DNA from: Uloborus plumipes
Lineage: Eukaryota > Arthropoda > Arachnida > Araneae > Uloboridae
NCBI GenBank assembly: GCA_038373865.1
Contig: JAXGGA010001018.1
Span: 1 to 64,000, forward strand
Length of the DNA stretch: 64,000 nucleotides
Direction: 5' to 3'
Below are positions 24,501 to 35,090 of the stretch, in pieces; positions within the stretch are counted from its first letter, which is position 1; every line of letters begins with the position of its first letter. The notes beneath the pieces are model-generated. The model had not been told where the DNA came from, did no database searches, and worked only from the letters and a program-made list of their open reading frames with translations. A program made the translations under genes and the position numbers.

Positions 24501-26438
24501 TAATTAAATTTTTAGTTGAATTTTTGTTGGGAAAAAGATAATTAAAAACATTTCTGCGGAACTTTACGAAAAATTAAATTTGAGTCTTTATTTTTCTTTT
24601 GTTTGATGCCCGTATTGTTTAATGAATCCCAGTGTGGAGTTAATTGAAAAAGTGACTATATTACTGGCATTTGACTTCATTTTTTGCTCTGGTTTGAGGG
24701 GCAAATTCCTAACTATTAACAAGAAAAAAAAAGGAATTAAGAAAGACACAACCAACTATCTACTGTTGGAAAATAGTTTTTATCCAACTTTTCTCATCAT
24801 TTTCGTTTAAATTAAGAATAAAATGTACCTCAATTGTGTGTCATATCCTCTTTAAAAAAAAATACCAGTAATAAGTATTTTAGACAATCTATTATTTATG
24901 TGTTACGCTTCGTGAAAAACATTAAAATACATTCTTACCCACGTCCACTTAAAGTTTTTTTTTTTTTTTTTTGGCGTAGCATGGGTTTTGCAGCAGGAAA
25001 TGATGAGACGCAAGACAATCAATAAATTAATACACGAATAGGGATTTCGTTATAGAAAAAAATAAATAAAATGTTATGAACTACATGCTGAAAAAAAGGC
25101 TCCACTATTTTGAAGCATGTTTTATTTTTGCTTCCCCGACATAACGATATAACATAACAAAATATATTTTGTCCCTTCGTACAAATTTTTCTTAAGATTT
25201 GCAATGCTTCCATGATTTTCAAGTTGCAAGATTAAACCATTCCCACTGCGAGGTTTTTTATTAAGTTATTTTGAACTTAATAACTTAAAATTTATAGTAA
25301 CAAAACATAAGTATCGCATTGTTTGTTTTTTTCTGATGAATTTTTCAGATGCTTGTAAACATTAACTCTATGCGTGACAGTCTTTTTAACAGTTCAAAGC
25401 TACCTTTACTCCCATACCAGGATTAAAAATATCTTTAAAAAAAAGGAAATAAAAGGAAAAGAAAAAAATACATCGATCATCAAATTTTATTAAAGCAAAG
25501 TATACTCCCTAAAGCGTCTTTTTCTCAGTTCATTAAAAAAAGTCCCTTGATCATGGCGAACGCAAACAAACGCAAAGGGTACAAAAATTGAAAAATAAGG
25601 CAATAGTTACCCAGAGTATCTATCCAAACCTACCTCGATTAATCGATTCAATCACGAACATCACAAAAGCAAACATATTTCGATTAACCCATTTACCTTC
25701 GCTTCTTACATTTTCTTGTATGCGTTAGGAACATGCAGTCCAATATGCTTGAATCAATGTATAGACACTATTTTACCACGCGATGTAAAAGAAAACCTCA
25801 CTTTTCTATATCGATATTCTCCCCCCCCCCCCACCTTTTTTTCTCTCTAAGAGTTACAAGTCTCTTCTCTCCTCCCCATCTTTCTCTATTTGCTGTTCAC
25901 CCTTATTGGGAACTGGATATAGAAGTTTTTTCTGTGTCAATATTTTACAAGTATGCCGTTTCTTCCGTGCGTTTCACGAAGTGCAGCAAGTCTTTTGTTG
26001 ACTTATACGTGGTTTTTGTCATATGCAAGAGCATAGGTTTTTAAACTTCTGATCCAGTTGTGCTTTTTTTTCAGATTAAGATTTAAATTTGCACTTACGG
26101 CTGCTTCATTGCCTTTTTATTAGTCATTTGATTGAAGAAAAAAAAATAGTTTATGTTACTCAATATTTGCATAGTAAATTATAGCTTTCTATATTAAGGA
26201 GATAAGAAAGTAATGTCTTTTTTTTTCTTAAACTTATAAATCTTTATCAAATGTTAACTTTTTTATAATAACATGGTTGCTCTTGTTATTACGATGGCTG
26301 TTATTGAAGTAAGGATCACAAGGGAGACCTTTGAGACACGAGGGACGCTGTTGCGAGGGATCTGGTGACACTGCTTAGAAGAGCTTAGCTTGACTATTCT
26401 CTTCCAGGTTTCGCCCCAATGAATTGTTGGCCAAGCTC
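18508..26438. other. Long AT-rich gene-free stretch
   Basis: About 7.9 kb in which no protein domain, RNA gene or element ends could be supported; the longest frame (106 residues, 22418-22738 minus) is not recognised. Visible low-complexity sites: an AAT/ATT mirrored microsatellite at 19030-19064, a short TA run near 19838-19858, a C-run near 25822-25832, and T/A runs at 24956-24972. From about 26280 the base composition becomes less AT-biased and leads into the composite at 26439. Confidence 0.5.
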
Positions 26439-26460
26439 ATTTTTAACATGGCATACGTTA
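26439..26460. repeat. 22 bp flanking direct repeat, left
   Basis: atttttaacatggcatacgt plus ta here matches 27312-27333 at 20 of 22 positions (ta versus gc inside). The pair brackets the whole MITE composite. Confidence 0.6.
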
Positions 26461-27311
26461 CACTGTAAAAAATGAATGTTGTTTTTACAGTACAGTAGCC
26501 CCTCGTTATATCGCGCCTCGTTATATCGCTCATTCGGATGTATCGCTCTTTTCTTTTGTCTCCCCCCCCCCCAAAAAAAAAAACAAACTTTTAGTTCGAA
26601 ACCATTTTTGAGAAAATATGTAAGGTGCTCAGAAAAGGTCTCTTTCTCATTTGTTTTGTCATCAATGAACAAAACGAAGGTTTTTCTATTCTTCTAAATT
26701 TGCTGAAAAGAAGCAGCAAATTCCAGTCTCCCAAACTTGCATAGTGCAGAGACAGTTTGGAAACTACTGAACACTTTCTTTCGTATTGATACAATGAATG
26801 AAAAGCATCTGTTAGTAATGTGTAGTAGTAATCTGTCAAAGTTATATTTTTTTGTTACTTTTGACTGAAAAAAAGCTAATGTTCGAATAAATGAATTTTT
26901 ATGTATGTGCACCTATAATTTACTTGCATGCTGGATCGAAAACTATTTTTAATGACCTCGGTTATATCGCGTTTTCGGATAGATCGCGCTTTTTTCTTGT
27001 CCCCCGACAAGCGCGATATAACGAGGGGTTACTGTATAATACAGCTATTTTTACAGTAATAAGCTGCAAAATTGCTAACTTTACAGTTTATTACCGTGCA
27101 TTTCACAGTTTTAAACTGGAACTTCTGATGCCGGTATTATACTGTTGTTTTTACAGTATAATGCAGTTGAACTTTACGGCAATTAACTGAAAAAAATCTT
27201 TTTTTACAGTAAGAAACTAAAATTGCTAGTTTTACAGTTTATTGCTGTGCATTTTACAGTTTAAAACTGGAACCTCCGCTGCCAGTATTTTACTGCAAAA
27301 AACAACAGTTT
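26461..27311. mobile_element. 'ctgtaaa' family MITE composite, copy 3
   Basis: Starts cactgtaaaaaatgaatgtt and contains, after an inserted pogo-like element, two successive runs of the family blocks (tttattaccgtgcatttcac; tttattgctgtgcattttac; each followed by an aaactggaac block and a cagtattatactg-like block). It therefore looks like two head-to-tail copies. The right end (tgcaaaaaacaacagttt) joins the right 22 bp flank. Confidence 0.6.
26493..27034. mobile_element. Pogo/Tigger-like MITE (542 bp)
   Basis: Ends are inverted repeats cagta(g/a)cccctcgttatat then cgcg, each beside a TA (26491-26492 and 27035-27036). The end sequence resembles Tigger-type termini known from animals (cag..acctcgttttattgcg). 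There is no transposase. Removing it restores acagtataatacagc, which matches acagtataatgcag at about 27156 in the neighbouring family copy, confirming it inserted into the 'ctgtaaa' MITE. Confidence 0.8.
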
Positions 27312-27333
27312 ATTTTTAACATGGCAGCCGTTA
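27312..27333. repeat. 22 bp flanking direct repeat, right
   Basis: Partner of 26439-26460. Downstream, the sequence becomes CpG-richer and non-repetitive. Confidence 0.6.
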
Positions 27334-27464
27334 GAGATGGAGCTCCCACTTGTTTATCACGCCCATTGTAAATTACGCTCTGTGATTCGTTATTTGTGCA
27401 CGAAAAATGCTGTACCTTTAAACATTTATATCCACCTGTGTGGAGACTGCAGATAAAAGTGTAG

Positions 27465-27674
27465 GAGCGTACAACACGTGCACTTGGTCCAGCGATTTCA
27501 AAGAAGGACATACGGACGACGAAAACAAAAACGTTTCGAACGAGGGGCATTTTCCCATGGGGTTCAGACGAAACAGTAGCTGTAGTAGAAGAATCAAGGC
27601 TGAGAGACCTCCACAAGATAATTCCTAATGTCGAAAAGTCCAGTATTGACAGCATTTTGACAATACGTTTAGGG
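27465..27674 (+). CDS. Candidate host exon or gene fragment, weakly CUE-like
   Basis: A 70-codon open segment lies between a stop at 27462 and a stop at 27675. The sequence is less AT-biased than its surroundings. The last 25 residues (LRDLHKIIPNVEKSSIDSIL, then TIRLG) resemble the first half of a CUE ubiquitin-binding domain: a hydrophobic helix, then the xxP turn, then a second helix. A plausible splice donor (gg|gtaggt at about 27673) sits where the similarity stops, so the rest could lie in another exon. No start codon or convincing acceptor was found, and the strand is uncertain because a 130-residue frame runs on the opposite strand (27290-27682). It could also be a retrogene fragment or chance. 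Confidence 0.25.
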
Positions 27675-27684
27675 TAGGTCAAGG

Positions 27685-30600
27685 TTTCGCGGCGCGGCGG
27701 AAGAGTTCTCTGATTCAGGCATAAAGAAACTAGTATACCCCATGCGAAAATGCATCGATCTCAATGTCAAAAATAGGGGACAATCTAAGCTTTCCAACAA
27801 TGTACTGTTGAACTCCACCAAACATGGTTTTCATGGTCAAAATTGTTGGAAAGGTTATTTTACGGACAACATCCTTAAAATTTTTTGATCTGGAAATATT
27901 TGAATCATAAAATTGATCTGGATCATAGAAAAATATTGTTTTCGAAGTGCTCGTTCTTTTCTTCTGGATTGTTTTCTTGTTTCTTATTGTGTATTTTAAT
28001 ATTTAAGTAATCAAATCAGGAAATATATATTACAGTTATAAAAAGTACAGTTTATATTGCTAGCCAAAATAGGCATATAAGTTTATATTTTTCAAAGTAA
28101 ATGCATATTTTTAAACGATTATTTAATTTTAAAATTCATAAATTTATTTCTAATTAACAAACCGTGGTTTCTACAATAAATTAGTTTTCAGTACTACGCG
28201 TTAAATATTTGATGTGACATAATTAATTTAGTCAGTTATTTTAATAATAATAACATTTTATACACAAATAATATAAGTAAAATGCCAGCATTATCGAAGA
28301 GGAAATTTTATGTCATTTGCTTCACTTTGAACTCATTCGCTTGAACTCTTTATTTTTAAGGGCACATTCAGGTAATATTACTAGTAATGGGTCCATAGTT
28401 TTGTTCTCACTTTATTTTCGAGTGCATAAACTCCCATGTTTGAAAAAAATGGTCCGGTAATAATTAATCAGTATAATCACTTCCGTAAAACGGCTGAAGT
28501 ATCTTTTAATCTTTATTTTGATTTTCTGGTTTGCGTAAACCGGATCATAATCCATTAAGAGTTTAAAAAATAAACTTTTTGTTTGTTTACATACAAGATT
28601 GACAAACGCACAAATAACCCTCAAAGTTATTCACGCATAAAAATTAACTTTCATTAAAAAAAAGACTCCCTCGAAATTAATTAGATTTCAAAATTTACGG
28701 TCTCGTCTTCTTTAGATCCTTTAATTAAAGGCTTGGCGGAGCCTTCAAATTGCTAATTATCACTTTTCCACCAGTAATTAGCGTGCATTAAATTCGTTGT
28801 TGCACTCCCCCCCCCCTCATTCCAGAATCCCATTAGCGCACCTAGGGGACTTGGGTTTTCAGTTGCGATTTCAACGCTGAAAAGGGAGAGGAAAAAACTA
28901 AACATTTCAGTTCCATTTCAGTAAAATGAGATTAGTTGAAGGGAAAAACAATGGGAAAAAGAACAATGGGAAGTAAAAAGAACCGCAAGCTGGCTGGGTG
29001 AAGCAGACAGGAAATGGTTTACGTCTGATTAGTCATACATTTTGGCAGAGACGGTTTATTGTGTACATATATATTTTTCCGAAAATTACGATCTTGTTTT
29101 GATGGAAGATTTTCCAGACGAAGAAAGAGTTTGGAGACGGAAAAAAAGTTTTTACTTCAGTTCAGCAATAAAACCCGAAAAATACTTTTAAAAAACTTTG
29201 TTTATTGATTTTGCTGTAAATGTTTTGGTTTCAAATGTAAATGTTTTGGCCAATACAGTAAAGCAAATTAACTTCATTTTATATTCTGGTATAAAATGTT
29301 ACACTAAAAATTGTCTGCAAATAAATAAAACAATTTTATGATATCATTTTCTTCTGTCCTAAAATAAAAAGAATATTTTATTTGACCGAATAGTATTGCA
29401 TTATTTACAACCAAATTTGACTTACCTTTATATACATTCATTTAATAAAATGTTAGACTTCTGACAAACTTAAATTTTCAGTATCCTCGTACGATAAATT
29501 TATAGATTTGAAACGCGCATGTGTTTAAGCAAAAGGCCTTTATTTACCTTTACTTTCGCAATTTTTTACATAAAAATGGTTTAAATATGTCTATAGCGGC
29601 AGTCAAATAATTTTGTTTTTTAATAACCTGTATTACAAAATATAGAGTGGCTTTTTTGCAAGTATCAACTAAGTATTTAAGTACATGTTTGTAACTTGTA
29701 TCTATTAAAAAATCTCTTTCATATTGAAATTTTATAAAATATTGATTTTTAACATGAATTGAAATCAGTTTCTTTGACGGCATTGCATTGCTAAATATTT
29801 TATTTTTGTATTTGTTAAATTTTAATATTGCTCAAAAAAAAATAAAAAGCAATAAATTTTTATGCATATAATTAAGCAAATATAAAATTGAAAAAATGAT
29901 TTTTTTTTTTTTTTTTTTGTAAAATTACTTTTTTTTTAGAAAATACGTCTCTAGATAAACTTAAATAGCAAAGCTTCACTTAAATATAAAATTTCCAAAA
30001 ATCTTATTATTCATTAATGAAGATTCAAGAGAAAGAAAAATTTCATATTGAAATATGCTGTAAGTCTATTCTTTATAAGTGTACCGGTGCAAATACACAA
30101 ACCTGCAGAAACATACACCCCTGTTCGTGGTGTATCTTAGAAATGATTTAAAGGCAAGGAACTATACTTGTTTCCCGTGCCATATCAGAATAGCTTGAGA
30201 TATAGCACCGTTAGAGCTGTTCATGTATCTCTGCAATCTTACTTATGTGTTATTTTTCAAATTATTACTCTTTCTGACACGAGCTGCAAAACAATAACAG
30301 AGTTTCTCGTCCGTAAACACTTTTTATATTTCAAATTGGTTGCTGAAAAAAATAAGCCACTATGCTTCCAAGCCAGTAACTCTCCAGTCGACCCTCCACC
30401 AATGAAGAGTAAATTAAATTGAGAAAGCATTAACATCTGCTTAAGAAAACAGCAATAATAAAATCACTTTACCAACCAGTTTTAAGAAATTTTCCAACTT
30501 CATCATGTAATTCTTGAAACTACACTGTAATAAAGTTTATGTAACCTTAATCCACGTTTATCTTTTTTACTTTTTTTCTTTCTTTACTTTTTAAATTGTC

Positions 30601-30976
30601 AAATATATAAAATTAGATTATTTTTAAAGCATAATATAAAACAAAAACAAACATACATTTTTAAAAAAGGAAAACAAATGGGCCATAAGCTTTGTTTGGC
30701 TTTCGTGAAGCTCCCAATTAAAAATCCCATGCGTGGATTAACAAACTATAACTGACGTGATACTACATATAGTTTCGACATATGGGTTCGTTGAACATTT
30801 CCAAGCAATTGGATTAAGAATCATATAACTATTAGTATCAAAACAACTAAGGTACGTATTGCCAAATTATGCCCATTAAGATTGGTTTATTCTTGAACAA
30901 CTTCTAAGTTAGATAATTCGAAGAAAAACACGTCCCCAGTATAGCGAGAAAAACGTATTCCTTTCGAATATATATA
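27685..30976. other. AT-rich gene-free stretch
   Basis: No supported gene or element. A CpG-rich word (gcggcgcggcgg) sits near 27690. Four TAATTA sites cluster at 28678-28780 in non-repetitive sequence. T-runs occur near 29900-29919. Confidence 0.5.
28678..28780. promoter_or_regulatory. Cluster of four TAATTA homeodomain-type core sites
   Basis: TAATTA occurs at 28678, 28722, 28754 and 28775, separated by mixed-composition, non-repetitive sequence. TAATTA is the core bound by many Antennapedia-, paired- and LIM-type homeodomains. At this base composition roughly 0.2 would be expected in 100 bp. An enhancer role is inference. Confidence 0.25.
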
Positions 30977-31194
30977 TCTTAATATATAAAAATTACGTAT
31001 CCCTGTGTTTGTGGCCTTTTGGACTCCTCAGCTACTGAACCGATTTTAACCAAATTTTGCACGCAGTTTCAGTTTGGTCCAACTTAAATGATAGAATAGT
31101 TTTTATCTCAATTTAGGACCGCAATATATTTTTTATTGCAAATTATCTATTTAGCTACCAGCTTTTCTGTATTCTTGGCTTTCTGTATTCTTAC

Positions 31195-31275
31195 TAAGCC
31201 TTTTTTGACACCTCCATGGCTGAGCGACAAGACACGTTCTGGCAGCTTCCGGAGCGCTGTAAACAGGTTGTAAGT
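31195..31275 (+). repeat. Internal direct repeat 1 of the Helitron-like insert
   Basis: actaagccttttttgacacc, then ctggcagcttccggagcg and tgtaaacaggttgta, parallel the segment at 31567-31650. Confidence 0.6.
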
Positions 31276-31566
31276 TAGCGGTGCGTTGAGTGTTATTTGA
31301 CTTTTTTGTGAAGTAAATTATAAACAAACGCGTTACTTCCCTTGAAATTTATATGTGATAAAGATCTGTGTGTCACGTACGATTGTCACTTAAGAGTTTT
31401 TACGCCTTTGAGGCTGAGAGGTGGAAAGCGCTTGGTGGGATAGCTCCTGGACTGCATTTAAGTGGTTGTTCTTCTTACTACTATTTTTTATACAAAAGTT
31501 TGATTGGATGGATTTAGGATGGAGCAGTTAGTTGATAAGCAGTCTGAAAAAATTATGTTTTTAACT

Positions 31567-31650
31567 AAGCCTTTTTTGAGCCTCTGTCGCCGGGCGACAT
31601 AAAGCACATGTTCTGACAGCTTCTGGAGCGCAGTAAAATAGGCTGTATAT
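31567..31650 (+). repeat. Internal direct repeat 2 of the Helitron-like insert
   Basis: actaagccttttttgagcct, then ctgacagcttctggagcg and agtaaaataggctgta: the same order of words as at 31195-31275, with divergence. Confidence 0.6.
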
Positions 31651-31781
31651 ACAGAAACAATAATGGATGATTAATGTAGGTACATTTTTTTTTGTATTTT
31701 CTAATAAAAAAAAAATAATAAATTCAAAAATTTGCTTATTTATTGCCTTTAAGGCGGAACAGAGTTCACCGGGTCAGCTAG

Positions 31782-31782
<1 letters not shown>

Positions 31783-31823
<41 letters not shown>

Positions 31824-31824
31824 C
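31783..31824. repeat. TA microsatellite
   Basis: A (TA)n tract with one tg interruption near 31797. Confidence 0.9.
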
Positions 31825-32345
31825 TATTTGTGCCGTTAGATCTTCTCCCTAGCAACACCAAAGATAACTAACAATCGCGTTCTTCAGAGTTTAAATAAGA
31901 GTTTTTTATACTTCAATTTCAGAGAACGCTGGAAATAGCTCTGACTCCCTAACATTGTTAAACTTAGCCATAAAATAACTTCAGTTTTGGAAAATAAAAT
32001 AACTTGAGTTTAAAAAAAAATGCCTAAAATTGCGTCAATTATAAATGTTTCACCTGGGGTCTAATCTGAACCCAAGGCTCAACACCACGAGACCTAAGAC
32101 TTAAAAAAAAACTACATTTTTAAGACCTTGTTTTCAAAACTAATTTCGGGGGATATCCCCAATATCTCACCGCCATCTTTACTCTGATGTCGCCAAAGGC
32201 ATACTTATAACTCTTGTTTTTTTATCTAACCTTCACAGCAATAAATTACTCAAAAAGCATTTCTTTGAATTAACTTATCTTGTAATTTGTAAATTCAACT
32301 TATCTCAGGTTTTTTGGAAATTAAAACTTGATTTATAATCTTTAA

Positions 32346-32432
<87 letters not shown>

Positions 32433-33632
32433 GAGAGAGAGAGAGATTGATAGATAGATATAGTTAACTGGTTGCGTTTGTATATGATTGAGAAAAATAA
32501 CTGAAGGAAAAATTCTAAAACATAATTTGAAACTTTACTCGTAAATAAGAAAAAAGAAACGAGTTTCTTACGCTATTTTTAAGTATATATGTATTTTAAT
32601 GAAGACATGAAGTAAGTATATGTTTATTAAATTCAACTCCGAATTCTTTTCATTTCCATATTAAATTGAAACGCTTTTTGAGATAATCGGCTTGCTTTTT
32701 TTATTTAAATAAATCTTCAAAGTAACTCATATCGTTAAAATGTATTTTGCCTTGAAATGGTTTTGAGAAACGAGAAATTTATTTACATTTGTTGCGTTCG
32801 CGAATGTAAAAACGCTCGTAAATTTAAAAGTAAAACCCCTTCTTTTCTCGTTTCCTAGCAATGCTAAAAAAATGTATAATTTTGCTCGAAACTGCAACTT
32901 AAATTTTATTTCAGAATGGATATTAGATGCCTTTTGAATAATGAAATGTTTTCAACAGATGGGAAGGAAAAATCGGTTAAAACCGTATCATCAAAGTTAC
33001 ATTTGCATAATCAAATAATGCGATTTGTTTTTTTCTTATTCTTATGGAACTATTCCACGAAACAAAGGAAGATGTGATCTTTCGTGCTACATTATTTATT
33101 ATTTTTAAGACTCGGTGTTTTTAAGATTTGATATGAATAACTAAAAGAAAATTAGCTTGACACATTAAAATTTGAACTCATAAAACCTACTGTAAGCGAG
33201 CTACATGTATATTGCAGCAATAAAAATTTAATCATGTAATACATTTGAATTTATTTTAATACTAATATTGGAGCACAAATATATGTACAAATTCAAGAAA
33301 ATTGTGATAGTTATCAATTTTGTTAATATTTTTAAAAAATTATTACCTAGCACGCATTTATGCTAGTTTGAGATGTTAAAAATTTGCTTCACAGCGTTTC
33401 ATGAGCTGTTATTTTCTTTTAGAGCATACATTTGAAAAAAAAAACATGAAAGACAAAATTTAACTTTTAATAAAGGTAACTAGTGAAATAAATGGCTTTT
33501 ACCTTTGCGCGGAAAAATTGAAGACAATAAAACAACGTTAAAATGCACAATATTGCAGTAAGCTGTAGACTAGTAGTGCTACATCGAATAAAAAAGCTTC
33601 GATATTTCAAAACATTGATATTTAAAATTTAA
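31825..33632. other. AT-rich gene-free stretch with microsatellites
   Basis: No gene supported. Contains the large TA/GA/GATA microsatellite at 32349-32460. The remainder is featureless. Confidence 0.5.
32349..32460. repeat. Compound TA / GA / GATA microsatellite
   Basis: About 80 bp of (TA)n broken by a TT step near 32400, then (GA)n at about 32430-32446, then short GATA units. Confidence 0.95.
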
Positions 33633-33640
33633 ATATCCAT
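33633..33640. repeat. 8 bp target-site duplication, left copy
   Basis: atatccat, repeated exactly at 36293-36300 directly outside the fold-back element. Confidence 0.9.
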
Positions 33641-34673
33641 TAGGGTGGAGCGAAAAAAACAAAGTTTTTATTTTCGAATCGTAATAGTGCGGAAAAGTTG
33701 CGATTGGTGAAGACTTACAAAACAAAAAAAAATTTTTGAAATCGGATAATATCTTCCGTTCCCGCAACGAGCCTGAAATTTTGAAAAAATGAAAATTTTC
33801 ATGTGTTTTTAGCAATTTTTTAAAGTTTTTGTTTCAATGCTTATTTTAATGCTCTTGGACGGAAAAGTTACGATTGGTGAAGCCTTCTGAAATTTTAAAA
33901 AATATATTGAGATCGAATAATACCTTCTGATCCAGGAACAAGCCAGAAAAACCAAAAAATTGTAAATTTTCAGCTTTTTTGGGAGGGATTAAAAATTTTT
34001 TTAAAAATGTTCTCATTTTTTTTTCTTCTTTTTTACCCGGTATCATAGCGTAAAGAATTTTAAAAAGCACTATATTACTCTTAAACATTAATTTTTTTCT
34101 TGATTTTTAGGTATCTTCTAAACATGCAAAACTACCAGTCTTGACAACAATGAAACACTTTCAAATAATAGAAAATTATAAAATATTTTCCAAAATTTCT
34201 ACAATCCAGGACAAAACTCAGTAATAAGATACCCACTCGCAAAAAAACGCTAATTTTAATCACTAAACGATAAACAATTTTAGTGCCTAACTAATTACAT
34301 ACAATTTCTTAACCGCCTTTTGAAGTCTGTGCCTTCTATAAACTGTTAACTAACCTAACTGACTACCCTCAGAATCCTTTAATATTAATTTAATTAAAAA
34401 CTAATTTTTGTTCAGTCTTTAAAATTAAACCTAGTTAGGTTAGGTAGTGTATAGAATGAGACTGCAAAAGGCAATTAAAAATTAAGAAACTAACATATAA
34501 TGAGGTAGATATTAAAATAGTTTATCGTTTAGAGATAAAAAATATTGTTTATCTTATGAGTGAGTATTTTTTTCAGTGGATCTTTGTACTGAAAAAGTTC
34601 AAAAAATTTAATTAATAGGCATGGGTAAAAAATTTTATGTAAATGTTATTGATTATTTTTTGCTTTTTAGTTG
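33641..34673 (+). repeat. Left arm of the fold-back element
   Basis: Inverse of 35091-36292. It retains the uninterrupted site (gaagatacctaaa on the minus strand, TA at 34112-34113) where the other arm received a MITE. Short frames inside (for example 33579-33815 and 33846-34088, minus) arise from AT-rich repeated blocks and are not considered genes. Confidence 0.9.
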
Positions 34674-35090
34674 CTTTAAGTTTGTTTAAGGTTATGTTGG
34701 TTCCTACAGTAACACAGTCCCAAGCAAAGTGGGGCAAGGTGTAGCAAAAATTAAGGATTGGAAAGCATTTGACAAGGAGAGGGCACTGCGGGGAAGGCAA
34801 AGGCATAGTTATGCCCCACACACCCCCATTTGCTTTATGCAAAAAATGTTAAAACACGTTATCATGAAAGCTGAACATTTGAAACACGATTGCAGAGAAT
34901 TTTGTGCTTAAAAGGTTACTATAGAGCATCTTGGTGATGATTTTAGAACACATTTGATATGAAAGCCATAAATATAATGAATGTATTAGTCTAGAAGACA
35001 AAATAAATTTTAGATTTTGTTGATTTCTAATTTTTCATACACAAAATTATTTTTAAATAAAAAACAAAACCGCCATTGAAAAACAACCGG
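34674..35090. other. Unique core of the fold-back element
   Basis: About 417 bp between the arms. Each arm ends on a pyrimidine-rich word plus ttttttag, like a splice acceptor, facing the core. On the plus strand 34729-34911 a 60-residue frame (opening MGQGVAKIKDWKAFDKERAL, closing MKAEHLKHDCREFCA) stands out with a better base mix than its flanks; a shorter frame runs on the other strand. I recognise no family. It may be a decayed transposase piece or captured host sequence. Confidence 0.4.

Larger units (their letters stand above)
30977..31782 (+). mobile_element. Helitron-like non-autonomous element (candidate)
   Basis: Begins TCTTAATATATAAAAATTAC and ends cgggtcagCTAGT, agreeing with the TC...CTRRT terminal rule of Helitrons. 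The opening resembles widespread arthropod insertions that continue 'tggactcctcagctactgaaccgattttaa'. There are no terminal inverted repeats and no coding sequence. Inside are two direct repeats of about 85 bp (31195-31275 and 31567-31650). The TA-rich flanks hide the exact insertion site. An RTE-type LINE tail is an alternative. Confidence 0.4.

Noticed and set aside
27290..27682. 130-residue minus-strand frame
   Set aside because: It starts inside the MITE composite and reads opposite to the more protein-like segment at 27465-27674; kept only as a caution about strand.
33579..34088. Two minus-strand frames in the fold-back arm
   Set aside because: They come from the repeated blocks of the arm, and the same blocks occur in inverse in the other arm; no domain.
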